A stretch of DNA of 64,000 bases from Neovahlkampfia damariscottae (lineage: Eukaryota; Heterolobosea; Selenaionea; Neovahlkampfiida; Neovahlkampfiidae): the NCBI GenBank assembly GCA_016618085.1, contig JABLTG010000117.1:1-64000 (forward strand), in the 5' to 3' direction. The notes under the pieces were generated by a model, which did not search any database, was not told the DNA's origin, and saw nothing but the letters and a program-made list of their open reading frames with translations. The translations under genes were made by a program, and so were the position numbers. Shown piece by piece: positions 9,801 through 19,416 of the stretch (the first letter of the stretch is position 1; each line of letters starts with the position of its first letter).

Positions 9801-12800
9801 ATCAGCATCAGCTGAACCAGTTAAAATTGCGAGTTCTTTTGAAGCAGTAGCCCAATGAAGTGTTGTTGAAATATCATTCGCAGTTGGAATTGCATTTGTA
9901 ACAGTAACTTGAACAGTGAGTTCAGTTGTTACTGAACCATCAGAATTTTTCATTTCAAGTTTAAATGTATCAGATCCAACAAATCCAGTGTTTGATTTGT
10001 AATTTACTCTGTAAACTCTAGCTGATGTATCATCAAGAACTTCAGCAGCTTCGAATGTAACTGTTCCAGAAGTTGGATTTGATGTAATAGATGTTAAGTG
10101 AAGAGTTTTTGAGTCAATTTGATCTTTAATATTTTCTGTGACAAAATAAACTTTTCCAGTTGATGATGATTGTTTCCAGTGAGTTGTGTATGTTTTGAAT
10201 GATAAAGTAGCTTCAAGTAAATCAATTGAAATTGTTGCTTCAGTTGATTCATCAAGACCATCTGTTAATTTGTATTTGATTGTATCAATTCCGACTTGTC
10301 CATCAGTTGGTGTATATTTGATTTGTGTGTTACCATTTTGAAGAACAGCTGAACCTTTTGTTGGAGCAGCAGTAATTGATTTAACAGTTAATTGTGAAGC
10401 ATCAGCTGAATCTGAATCTGATCCATCAGCAGCAACATTGAATGTAAGTCCAGCAGCAAAGTTTGCTGGATGGAGATAAACTGAATATGATTTTGCAACA
10501 GGAGCAGCATTTGTAATTGTGAATGAAACTGTTTTAACTGCACTGTCTAATCCATCAGAAATTGTTACTTGATATGAATCAAGTCCTTTATAAGCAGCTG
10601 ATTGAGCATAACTGAATGAAACACCTCCTGAACCATCTGTTGATTTTGTAGCAACACCATGAGCTGGAGATGAAGCAGTAACATCTAAAGAATCTCCGTC
10701 ACCATCAGTTCCTGAAGTTGTAACAGCTGAAATTGTTGGAGTTGTTCTCCAATGAATTGTGTGTGATTCATCTGAAGTTGATGGAACATTTTTGTTTGTA
10801 ACTGTAACTGTTACTGTAGCTGAAGCTTGTGCTGAACCATCTGTAATTGTATATTGGAATGTAACATCTCCTTTTGATGATCCATCAGGAATGTAAGTAA
10901 GAACATTTCCAGCTTGTGAAACTGATCCTTTAGTAGGAGCAACAAATGAAACAACTGAAAGTGCATCTAAGTCAGCATCAACATCATTATCTAAAACGTT
11001 GATTTGAACACCAGCAGCGTTTTTCCAATGAACAAATGCTGAGTCAGCATTAGCAACTGGAGCTGTGTTTGAAACTGTAACTGAAACAGTTGCAGTAGCA
11101 TCAGAATGTCCATCAGTAATTGTATATTGGAAGGTTTGAACACCAACAACTGATGTAGCAGTAAATTTGAGTTTTGATCCTTCAACAACAACAACACCAT
11201 TTGTTGGTTGAGTAATTGATTTGATTGTAATTGCATCACCATCAGCGTCTGAATCGTTAGCTAAAACGTCATAAACTTTTGCTGTGTTGAAGTGATGTCC
11301 TGTATAAGTATCATCAACAGCAACTGGAGCTGTGTTTGTAACACTAAGAGTAACTGTAGCAACATTTGATTCATCAATTCCATCAGAAACTTTATAAGTG
11401 AAAGAATCTGTTCCAACGAATGAAGCAGTAGGTGTATATGTGATTGTTTTTTTTGAGTTAACAGTGATTGTTCCACTTGTTGGATTTGAAGTAAAAACGA
11501 TTGATAAATCATCACCATTGAGATCACTATCATTAGCTAATACATCTAAAGTTTTTTGTGTATTCCATTTTAATGAAAAGTTATCATCAACTGCAACTGG
11601 AGCTGTATTTTTAACAACAATAGTAGCAGTTGCTTCATTTGAATCAAGTGAACCATCATTAGCTTTATATTTGAATGTATCAGTGTATGGAGCACCTGTT
11701 AAAGCAGTGTATTGAACTTTTCCACCAACAACTGAAATTGGAACTCCAGCAGCTGATTGAGCAGAAGAAAGTGTAATTGTAAGAGCATCACCATTTGCAT
11801 CTGAATCATTAGCTAAAACATCAAAAGCAGTTGTTGAACCTCTTTGAACTTCAAATGAATCATCAGCAGCAACAGGAGCAGTATTTGAAATTGAAACTGT
11901 AACTGAAGCAGTTGAAGTTAATGATTTTGAAGGATCATCTTGAATATCCATAACAGTGTATGTAAATGTAGCTGTTTGAATTGAATTTGCACCAGGTGTA
12001 AATTCAACACTACTATCGGATAAAACTGTAACTGAACCATCTGTTGGTTGTGTAACACTTTTAATTTTGAGTGCATCACCATTTGGATCATTATCGTTTG
12101 CGATTAAGTTGATTGTTTTTTTGACATTTTTTTCAGTTGAAGCAGTATCAGCAACAGCAACTGGAGCTGTATTGATAACATTAATGTTAACAATTCCAAC
12201 AGTTGATTTTTCACCATCACTAACTGTATATTGAAGAACATCAGTATAAAGTTTTCCAGTAGCTGGTGTATATGTTAAAGTGTATGTATTTTTTGTGTAT
12301 GTAATATCTTTATCAAAACCAGTTAAATATTGTGAAGTGACTTGTTGTGATTGACTTGAAAGTGAAAATGAACCTTGAGCAGGTGCTTGTGAAACTGAAA
12401 CTGTTAATGTTGTGAATGGATCTGCATCATCATATGTGATTGCAAGAACATTGTCTTTTGAGTTTTTAACAATATCAACATTGAGTGTACCAGCAGTTGG
12501 AGCTTGATTTTTAATTCCAATTGAAACAAATGATTGTGAAGATAAAACACCGTCTGAAATTGAATATTCAAAAACATCATTTGCAACTCCAGGAACTGGA
12601 TAGTAATCAACAGTTTTTTTATCAGCTGAAATTTCAACATAACCAACTTGACTGTTTACACTTGTGATTGTAAGATCATCACCATTTGCATCTACATCAT
12701 TTGCTAATAAATCTAATCCTTTTAAGATAACATTTTTTGGTTGATCAACAAATGAATCTGGGTTAGCAACTGGTGGTTCGTTTGTAACGTAATATGAAAG

Positions 12801-13583
12801 TGTTGCTGTTTTTGTATCATCTCCATCTGTAACTGAAAATGTACCAACATCAGCAGGTTTAGTTGTTGTTTTGATATCAATTCCTGTTTCAGCATTTGTG
12901 AATCCAGTATTTGGTGTATAGCTAATTGTTTTTTTGTCAGCTGAAATTGTTAAAACACCATTAGCTGGTTGTTGTGTAATAGCAACAACAGTCATGTCAT
13001 CAAAATCAATATCTTGAGCTTTCTTTCCAGATAAATCTGCATCACTAAAAACGTTAGCGACATTGTTTTTTGTATTCATTGGAACATTGTATACTAAGTT
13101 AACTGGTTCTGGTGCGTGATTTGTAACAACGACAGTAACATTAGTTGTAGCTTCTAATTTTGAATTTTTGACAGAGTAAGTGAATTCGACTGTACCTTTG
13201 AAATGTTGACCTGCTTTACCCATATTTTGTGGTGTATAGGTAAGGAAATTGCCAGGATCTATTTCTACGGTACCAAATAGCGGTTGTGTGACTTTACTAA
13301 TTGCTAATGCGCCTCCTTTTGGATCAGCATCGTTAATAAGAACGTCCATTTTAAGTGTGTTTGATTTTGTTGTAATATACTCATCTGGTTTAAGAGATGG
13401 TGGTGAAAATGAGGATGTTGTAGCGACAACAATTACGGTTAATGTTGTAGCTGTAAGCGCCATTGAAGCAAAAGTAGCTCCGAGGATAACTTGAACCATA
13501 GGTCCTAATTTAACTAATGAAAAGTTAAGTCCTGTGGAAGCATTTGAAGAAGTTGCTGTTAAAATGCCAGCTTCGGTCGTCAT
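6828..13583 (-). CDS. Giant tandem-95/cadherin-like repeat protein with C-terminal VWA domain
   Basis: Intronless reading frame of 2,251 aa. The ATG at 13583 (MTTEAG) is chosen because the longer frame begins only with TTG and a CCAAT box lies about 55 bp upstream. After about 29 residues comes one hydrophobic anchor (residues about 30-54), then some 20 repeats of about 90 aa. Most repeats carry the tandem-95/Big-9 signature (N-x-APVA-x-D, DVLANDxDxDGD, TYTP, FxYxxxDG). The last 230 residues are a VWA domain with a complete MIDAS (DSSGS, T, TDG) and a Cys-rich insert. The architecture resembles bacterial giant adhesins. In a type II orientation the repeats would project outward and present the metal-binding VWA tip, which suggests adhesion. 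GC is visibly higher than in neighbours. Bacterial ancestry is likely but unproven. Confidence 0.85.
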   Translation of the reverse strand: MTTEAGILTATSSNASTGLNFSLVKLGPMVQVILGATFASMALTATTLTVIVVATTSSFSPPSLKPDEYITTKSNTLKMDVLINDADPKGGALAISKVTQPLFGTVEIDPGNFLTYTPQNMGKAGQHFKGTVEFTYSVKNSKLEATTNVTVVVTNHAPEPVNLVYNVPMNTKNNVANVFSDADLSGKKAQDIDFDDMTVVAITQQPANGVLTISADKKTISYTPNTGFTNAETGIDIKTTTKPADVGTFSVTDGDDTKTATLSYYVTNEPPVANPDSFVDQPKNVILKGLDLLANDVDANGDDLTITSVNSQVGYVEISADKKTVDYYPVPGVANDVFEYSISDGVLSSQSFVSIGIKNQAPTAGTLNVDIVKNSKDNVLAITYDDADPFTTLTVSVSQAPAQGSFSLSSQSQQVTSQYLTGFDKDITYTKNTYTLTYTPATGKLYTDVLQYTVSDGEKSTVGIVNINVINTAPVAVADTASTEKNVKKTINLIANDNDPNGDALKIKSVTQPTDGSVTVLSDSSVEFTPGANSIQTATFTYTVMDIQDDPSKSLTSTASVTVSISNTAPVAADDSFEVQRGSTTAFDVLANDSDANGDALTITLSSAQSAAGVPISVVGGKVQYTALTGAPYTDTFKYKANDGSLDSNEATATIVVKNTAPVAVDDNFSLKWNTQKTLDVLANDSDLNGDDLSIVFTSNPTSGTITVNSKKTITYTPTASFVGTDSFTYKVSDGIDESNVATVTLSVTNTAPVAVDDTYTGHHFNTAKVYDVLANDSDADGDAITIKSITQPTNGVVVVEGSKLKFTATSVVGVQTFQYTITDGHSDATATVSVTVSNTAPVANADSAFVHWKNAAGVQINVLDNDVDADLDALSVVSFVAPTKGSVSQAGNVLTYIPDGSSKGDVTFQYTITDGSAQASATVTVTVTNKNVPSTSDESHTIHWRTTPTISAVTTSGTDGDGDSLDVTASSPAHGVATKSTDGSGGVSFSYAQSAAYKGLDSYQVTISDGLDSAVKTVSFTITNAAPVAKSYSVYLHPANFAAGLTFNVAADGSDSDSADASQLTVKSITAAPTKGSAVLQNGNTQIKYTPTDGQVGIDTIKYKLTDGLDESTEATISIDLLEATLSFKTYTTHWKQSSSTGKVYFVTENIKDQIDSKTLHLTSITSNPTSGTVTFEAAEVLDDTSARVYRVNYKSNTGFVGSDTFKLEMKNSDGSVTTELTVQVTVTNAIPTANDISTTLHWATASKELAILTGSADADTEDTVVYDSHVNPTCGTVTESAGKLTFTNKSPAVLGACSFNFVVTDGLAKVTKTATVNVQNNAPVASAQTFNIHWTQHKAGFAMNLVAGATDADGDSITLSSVSALSDTSAGTLSKTSTSATLLANTPSSFVNKAVSFSYTLTDGIQTVTKLVTVNVNNNAPVAVDDTLSITGKAPQVPVEIDVLANDKDADQPTYDATLSIKSFSYSGTGSVSKSGNKLSYTPAAGFVGSESISYVATDGMSDSNTATVSITVSNSAPNAVADFAATHWKNSVAITPLTNDNDAENNTPLSLDSITQNPTSGTVSVSGSTVTYTPKAALTYTGTDGAKKTVVETFKYKVKDTYGLSAIGTVSVTVSNTPPVAVDQTLSFSKTTANPTKTIDVVAAASDADGDSLSIQSISYTSGNGAAVSISAGKIDYKPASSFRGVDVVNFVITDGQLTASGQITITVTNEAPTCTGFSKTIDKRTAYTYNLLTEGSASDPNGDALTVQLDASNDYSKAEVVVLSSSSVKVTSKARRSGTFTFKYRVSDGLLTSAYQTVTITINNKAPVAVTDTFGAIRVYDASHTIDVLANDSDPDADDSLSLVSVTIANNAAGTVSISGNKVIFNPANDFKSTTTATYVVKDNDQDNSKQSSGTINLSISNVSPTVGDDSFKVDMNTPAVISIASLLENDVAPAGMSLVFDSLVACNTLDNSVYCVDGLEPALNSPSSGYITVSYKQNSCRENKFKYCVHADKLPNDKVCGTVSVKYQNCVCSGKVDVVFALDSSGSMSWDDWRTQVDFSRNISIAISADAAKSGDIRVGLVQYGSYSSEIFGLSTYGNSIKNKFDDLKNNHQRGWTGTLDGLNKAIGMHDGTGTRKAIPKVLVVLTDGVANRPCSCSSKCDYYGSSPCSQCKSCNWDPPNHMCQPCASPVPRAVQVNSWKKSSGSSADWKVVAMGLGNDMNNYNSLGWNIIKGMNYDPSQTLLVKFENLAKATQSIVDEICSVSY

Positions 13584-14011
13584 CTGTGCTTTGTATGAGA
13601 ATAATGAAAAATTAAACAGCAAAAATAAAGTTATATTATTGGTGGAAAATTACTCGGGATTCTTCCCATTGGTCTTTCTTCCACCATCAATCAGGTCAAT
13701 CAAAAATTGGTTGAATCTTCAACTTCAGTTTGCAAATCAGGAAATCTAAATTCACTTATTCGGTATTTTTGTTTGCCATTTTAAAAAGACCTAACTTTCC
13801 TGGCAATATTTCCAACCGATTTTTCAAGTGAGAGTTCCAAGTTAATAATTTCTTGAAACTGAATTGAGTATTTGAAACTGGATTTGAAATACTGATGCAG
13901 TAAAAACACCAACTCCATGAAGGATTTTACTTCAAATATGATATGTTTTTTTTCCATAAAATTTATCTGATCAAAAAAAGTTATAATTTTATACTTTGAT
14001 TCTTGAAACTT
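13584..14011. other. Intergenic upstream of the VWA gene
   Basis: It holds the CCAAT box (plus-strand ATTGG at 13638-13642) of the VWA gene and a second ATTGG near 13668. The remainder is the 3' flank of the dsRBD gene. No other feature is supported. Confidence 0.4.
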
Positions 14012-15983
14012 TTATTCCTCTTTTTTCAATTTTTCCAACAGATTTGAGGCTGCATTTATTTGAGCTTCTTTTTTTGAGTTTGTGGCTTCACCATGAGCTG
14101 AAATTGGAGTGCCTGGAACATAAACATTTACAGAAAACACTCTTCCACTTGAATTCTTTTTCGAAAAATTTTCATTGTCCTCATAAACCTTTTTGAGTTT
14201 AGAAAATTAATTTTTTTTTTTTAGAAATTACAGGATTGACTTTATAGAGCTTTTGTACCATCAAATTTAACTAAATATTCCATTTTCAAAACTTAATTTT
14301 TTCAACTTACTGTTGTTTTAGAATTGTCTGAAGTAGGTAATCTTTCAAGGTTCATTTCTCTTGGTCTTTTTTTCATTTGAAATTTCAAATCATTTCCTTC
14401 AGTTTGTTTGAAAGTATCATCATAATTGTATATCTTTGTAAATCGAAATTTATTGAACTTGAAACTAAATATTCTGAAATTGTCTCTTGTGGCAAGCATC
14501 ACCTGAAAATGAAAATAAGAAAAAAAAACAAGATACGTTTGTCATTGAAAATTCTTTGTTTTCCAACAGTACATCATCTAAAATCTTAATGAAGAAAAGT
14601 TGTTAATTTTTTTTTTTTGATTTTTACAGAAATGGTAATGTTTGGTTTTTCGTCTTTCAAAGTAGAGTATAATCTTTTTATGGTGAATAAATGAGTACAA
14701 ATTATGAGGATATTTTTTGATTTTTCCAATTTTCCTTCCAGCATTGAATATAATTTGACTAAACGATTTGGAGTTGTAACTTCTTTGATTTCTGACATTT
14801 GTTTTTGGATGAATGAATTAATTTTTTCAAAATGAAACACTTGAAGATTCAAATATTTTTCATAAACTTTAAATCCAACGTTAATTTTTTTTTTTTTTTT
14901 AACTGAATTTTGGAGACTCTTGATGCATCATCATCAAACCTGAAAAGTGGAAATGATTTAATAAATAATAAATACCTCTATTTAAATGACGCAAATCTTG
15001 ACAGAATTGTTTTTTTTGAAACTCTTTTTTCAAAGAAAAAAAATACACCAAATCTGAAATAAAAACCTTTGGTTGAAATATGTAAATCATAATCTTTTTT
15101 TATAACTTACATCATAATTCAATGTACCTTTCTCATATCCTTGGAAAAGTTGAAAATTAATATTTGAATTTTTTTCTACAAGTTCTGTGAGTTTTAATAA
15201 ATCTTGGAATTCTTTTGAGTCTTCAAATTCAAAATAATGATTTATACTTTTAGATAATTTTGGTTCAAATGATGAACAACCGGCTTCATTACAAAGAAAT
15301 TCATTCACTCTTTTTTCTTGAAAATGAAAAGAGCAACCTAACAGAGGACAAATGTTTGAATTCTTTTGTAAAATATAAGTCAATAACTCATCAGAAATAA
15401 ACTCAAAATCATATAAAATCTGTCAAAAAAAATTTAGAAAAAAACTTCTTCTTACTACAAGATCAAAGTTTGAAAATGAAAATTCAATTTTTTCCATCCA
15501 GTATTTTGAAAGTTCACAAGACATAAAAATAACATCCTTTGATGAAATTTCCCTGATAAAGTCATTATCTTTGTTTGTTAAGAAACCAAGACGTGATCTA
15601 ATTTGATGACTTTCAAAAAACATTTGAAGTAAATGAACACGGAGTTCACAATCACATATAATCAAAGCTTATAATAATGTTAATTGATGTTTGAAAAAAA
15701 AACTTTTTCCTTTTCTATGCTTTGTTGTTATTTTTTTGTTTTTTTTTTACGATAGAATATATGACTGAATTGTTGAATTCATGGAATAAATTTCACCAGT
15801 CCAAAAGAGGTTTTTTAGTTCTCTATTTGGATTTTTGACATTAGTCAAATTAGTTTTTTCTTCTGTTTGTATTTTTGAACTTAGTTTTGTGTTTTCTTTA
15901 ACCTCTTCTTCTTTGATAGAACTGTTTTCTACAGGTTCTTTTTTTATTTTTCTAACTGTTGGATATTTTTTTTCACTGTTCAT
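14012..15983 (-). CDS. dsRNA-binding-domain protein with degenerate helicase-like core; 11 exons including an 11-nt microexon
   Basis: The spliced model gives 528 aa. Exons (minus, 5' to 3'): 15983-15751, 15714-15704, 15667-15456, 15419-15111, 15066-14976, 14939-14904, 14866-14628, 14584-14537, 14502-14311, 14270-14232, 14188-14012. Introns are 34-44 nt, five of them exactly 36. The C-terminus is a recognisable dsRBD: LNLMVQKLYKVNP, FSVNVYVPG, ATNSKKEAQINAASNLLEKL. Upstream, two blocks (SKGKTLIICDCELRVHLL ... FDLVILYDFE, then SKNILIICTHLFTIKRLYSTL ... NVMLATRDN) look like the two RecA-like halves of an SF2 helicase without usable Walker or DEAD residues. The N-terminus is charged and disordered. 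An RNA-binding scaffold, perhaps in RNA silencing or processing, is inferred. The dsRBD is solid and the helicase ancestry tentative. Confidence 0.7.
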
Positions 15984-16020
15984 TTTTTTTTTTTGTTTTG
16001 GATTTTTGGAGCTTCATTTC

Positions 16021-16025
16021 ATTGG
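16021..16025. promoter_or_regulatory. Single CCAAT box shared by a divergent gene pair
   Basis: ATTGG/CCAAT sits in the 67-bp gap between the ATG of the dsRBD gene (15983, minus) and that of the Ras-like gene (16051, plus). It is the only such box there, so one element probably serves both. Confidence 0.5.
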
Positions 16026-16050
16026 TCGATTCTCTGCACCTTAACAAACG

Positions 16051-16868
16051 ATGAGCAAAACCAAAAATAACAGTAAGCTTTATTATTCAAATGAATATAA
16101 TAGTACCAATGAAAGTAACCATTTTGGGTGGTGGTGGAGTTGGAAAGAGGTAAGAAAAATACAAAACTCGAAATTAAACTTCACTGATTAGTTCTTTGAC
16201 TCTACGATATATGGAAGATTCCTATGAAGATGGAGTAACTATTTATATCTCTAAATCATGTAGTATGATCCTACAATTGAAAATAATTTCAGCACAAAAA
16301 TAACAGTTGAAGGAGAAACTCAACAAGTTGATATTATAGATACAGCTGGACAAGATGAATACAGGGGTTTAATGGACTCTTGGATTAGAAGTTCAGATGG
16401 TCAATTTTTTTTTTTTTAACTTTTTTTTTAGCATTTATTTTTTGTTATGATATATCAGATGAAAAGTCACTTCATGAAATTGAAAAAATTATAAAACTGA
16501 CAAAAAAACATAAAGAAACTGAACTTGAAATCACTGGAAATCCATTTGTTCCTTCAATTTTGGTGGGTTGTAAATGTGATGCTGATGAAGAGTTCAAAAT
16601 ATCAAAAGAAAAAGGAAAAGCATTTGCCAAAGAACAATTATTCATAGAAACAGATCCAGATGATACTATTCCATATTTCTTTGAAACAAGTGCTAAAAAA
16701 AACATCAATGTTAATGAGGCTTTCGAAGCAGTCGTCAGAATTTATCTAAGAAAAGTAAAATATGTTGATAAGGTGTTATCAAAAAACACAACTGGAAAAA
16801 AGAAAAAGAAAGGATTGTTCTCTTCATTATCAACAAAAGATGATGTTGAAGATGAAATAAATATTTAA
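16051..16868 (+). CDS. Ras-family small GTPase without C-terminal prenylation motif
   Basis: Exons 16051-16072, 16104-16149, 16192-16234, 16264-16399 and 16432-16868 encode 227 aa; all four introns are 29-42 nt. Ras signatures: GGGGVGKS (P-loop), YDPTIENNF (switch I with the Thr), DTAGQDEYRG (switch II with Gln), and ETSAKKN (G5). The G4 motif reads GCKCD where N/TKxD is usual. The C-terminus is KKKKKGLFSSL followed by an acidic end, with no cysteine in the last 40 residues. It therefore cannot be prenylated like classical Ras, and the polybasic patch may give weak membrane contact. The first exon is only 22 nt. Without splicing, translation would have to start at the internal ATG, leaving the P-loop intact. 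Confidence 0.85.
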
Positions 16869-17004
16869 GGTTGATTTGCCAATTCAAATTTTCAGACAAA
16901 TCCAAACATACCAACCATACATTAAATATTGTTTCATATAGTAGTGTAAAAAAAATATACTTTTAGAATTCAAATAAAACAACTTTTAGTGTATTATTTT
17001 TTGT

Positions 17005-17010
17005 CCAATC
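17005..17010 (+). promoter_or_regulatory. CCAATC element before the DUF4116 gene
   Basis: CCAATC starts 60 bp before the ATG at 17065. Confidence 0.4.
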
Positions 17011-17064
17011 GGAATTTAACAACCTGCATTTTTTTTTTGCACAGAGAAAGAAGGAAAATACCAA

Positions 17065-19236
17065 ATGAAAAGAAAATTTAGTATAGATAAAAAAGAAAAG
17101 AAAAAAAGAAAAAAAAATAAATTCGGTGATGAAGATGACAAATCTGTTGATTTTTTAACAAAAAAAAAAAAAGAATTAGAAGAAGGTTATGAAAGTCAAA
17201 GTGATGACTCAGACACAAATACATCAGATTCAGATTCAAATTCAGATTCAGATTCAGATGAAACTGACTCAGATGAAGAACTATTTGATGAAGATGCTTC
17301 AGATTTTGATGAAGAAGAACAAAATTTATTGGACAATATAATGCTTTCCGATTCCGATTCTGAAAGTGATACCAATTCAATTAGAAGTGGTTCTGGTTCT
17401 GATGAGTCTGGCTCGGACTCAGAAAGTGACAGTGATTCTGATTCCGACAGTGATAGTGATGATGACATGTTTAATACAACTCCTTCTACAGATAAAAAAA
17501 CATTGATTGAACAAATCAATGAATATGATATAAATCAAAGCTCTGTTTCTTCTATCACACCTGAATTAATGAAAGATAAAGAAGTTTTATGTGCATTGGC
17601 CTCAACTTCAATGATTAACTTTGATTCATTACCAGAAGAATTTAAAGAAGACCCAGATATTTTATTAAGTTTATTAGAAGCAGATTACTCTTTTTCAAAG
17701 AAAATACCAGAAAAAATTTTTCAAGATCGAGATTTTTCGATCAAAGCTTTACAAGCAGGTGTGAAATTAAAATACATCCCAAAAGAATTTTTGAAAGATG
17801 AAGAGATTTCAAGAATTGCAATTGAAGGACATGGTCAAAATGGAAAATACCTTGATGAATCATTCACAAAAAATGAAGAATTTATGCTATCTGGTATTAA
17901 GGAAACTCCAAAAATGTATTGCTATGTGGATAAGTCATTAAAACACAACTTTGACTTCAATATGAAAGCTATTGAAAAAAATGGGGAAGTATTAAGATAT
18001 TTACCAAAGAATTACCAAAAAGATAAATTTATTGTGTTGAAATGTATTCAACAATCCATTTCGGCATATCATGAAATTGATCAAGAAATTAGAACAGAAT
18101 TATTAAAAGACAAGAAGTTTGTACTGGATGTGATCAAATGGAATCCTTTTGTTGCTGAAAATATCTCTTTGGAAATGTCCAAAGACAGAAAAATCGCCTA
18201 TGAAACAATTAGAAGAGATGGTGATTTGATTGAACATTTTGAGGAATTTCACAATGACAAAGAAATGGCATTGTTGGCATTAGATTCACAATCATCTTCC
18301 ATAATTCATTTAAGTGATGAGTTGAAGAAAGATAAGGAAATTGCTTTGAAGTTTTTTCAAAATTGTAATCTTGCTGAAATTGATCCAGATGACATTGAAC
18401 AAATCATTAACAACTTTGCAACAGACAAATCATTCATGTTTGAATTGATCAAAGCAAATTATGATGTAACTGATTATCTTTTTGAAAACGAAGAAACTTT
18501 GAAATATATTAATGAAGTAATTATCAAATTGCCAAGAACTTTGTTTTATTTGTTCAGTTTAGATACACCTTATTTGCAGCATCAGGTCACAATCAATCAT
18601 TTTAATTTGTTAAAAAAGATATTGCCAAATCATAACTTTTCAAAATATAAAAATATGGTAAACAAAAATGGGTATCTCAGAATAAGCAAAATTAAAGATA
18701 CAAAGATTTTGATGGATTTATTAAAGCTCAATGGTAAATTTCTTGAACTATTTAATGATTCAATTGTCACTGATGAAATGAAAATGCTTGCTTATTCCAA
18801 TGGCAAAAATATTTCGAGTTATGATGAAAATGATACTCCAAGGGAGTATATTCTTGCTGCTTTGAAATACTCAAAAGTAAATTTTGAATCTATTACAGAA
18901 GTTATTCGTTGTACTGATTTTGAATTAGCAAAAGAGATTGTTGAAATATATCCAAGAGGAATTTCAATGATGTTTGATGATCTGGATTTTGATGAAAAAA
19001 ATGCAATGGAACTACTTTTAAGAGCTTTTAAGAATGTAAATTTTTGTGAGAAGAAATTTGATGACTGTGGAAGTGTTGATGATTTTTTGATTGCTAGTTG
19101 TCTTTGGAGATCTCCTTTGTCTGTAAGAAAGGACGAAAGAATATTACCAATTATTTGGAGAAGAAGAGATTTTCATTTTAATTTGATGAAAAATGAAGAC
19201 TATGAAGATGTAATAATCAAACACACAAAAAAATAA
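17065..19236 (+). CDS. DUF4116-repeat protein with Lys-rich and Ser/Asp-rich N-terminus
   Basis: Intronless, 723 aa. Residues 1-40 are strongly basic (KKEKKKRKKNKF), a likely nuclear localisation signal. Residues about 45-140 are an SD/ED repeat tract typical of CK2-phosphorylated nuclear proteins. From about 160 to the end run roughly 25-residue to 50-residue helical repeats of the DUF4116 type, each with a dKe(i/v)al-like start and a leaf of leucines, for example LKDEEISRIAIEG and DKEMALLALDSQ. DUF4116 repeats are expanded in some protists and giant viruses, and their function is unknown. Chromatin or RNA work is a guess from the N-terminus only. Confidence 0.7.
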   Translation: MKRKFSIDKKEKKKRKKNKFGDEDDKSVDFLTKKKKELEEGYESQSDDSDTNTSDSDSNSDSDSDETDSDEELFDEDASDFDEEEQNLLDNIMLSDSDSESDTNSIRSGSGSDESGSDSESDSDSDSDSDSDDDMFNTTPSTDKKTLIEQINEYDINQSSVSSITPELMKDKEVLCALASTSMINFDSLPEEFKEDPDILLSLLEADYSFSKKIPEKIFQDRDFSIKALQAGVKLKYIPKEFLKDEEISRIAIEGHGQNGKYLDESFTKNEEFMLSGIKETPKMYCYVDKSLKHNFDFNMKAIEKNGEVLRYLPKNYQKDKFIVLKCIQQSISAYHEIDQEIRTELLKDKKFVLDVIKWNPFVAENISLEMSKDRKIAYETIRRDGDLIEHFEEFHNDKEMALLALDSQSSSIIHLSDELKKDKEIALKFFQNCNLAEIDPDDIEQIINNFATDKSFMFELIKANYDVTDYLFENEETLKYINEVIIKLPRTLFYLFSLDTPYLQHQVTINHFNLLKKILPNHNFSKYKNMVNKNGYLRISKIKDTKILMDLLKLNGKFLELFNDSIVTDEMKMLAYSNGKNISSYDENDTPREYILAALKYSKVNFESITEVIRCTDFELAKEIVEIYPRGISMMFDDLDFDEKNAMELLLRAFKNVNFCEKKFDDCGSVDDFLIASCLWRSPLSVRKDERILPIIWRRRDFHFNLMKNEDYEDVIIKHTKK

Positions 19237-19416
19237 AAATTAAAATCATCAAAAGAGTGTTTCTCTTTTAACAATTAACAGCAATGAAAATCAAATTCTT
19301 TCCTTTGTGAAATGAAAATTCATTCATTTTTTGACCTGTTCCAATTCACAATTTCTTTTTAATTCATTTTATATCCAATGAATTTTTAAGCTTCATCAAA
19401 AATTTTTTTGTTTATT

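Noticed and set aside
8480-13494. Open frames on both strands inside the VWA gene
   Set aside because: Shadows caused by the repeated codons of the tandem-95 modules.
17078-17519. Minus-strand Ser/Glu- and Leu/His-rich open frames
   Set aside because: They mirror the Ser/Asp repeat tract of the DUF4116 gene on the other strand.
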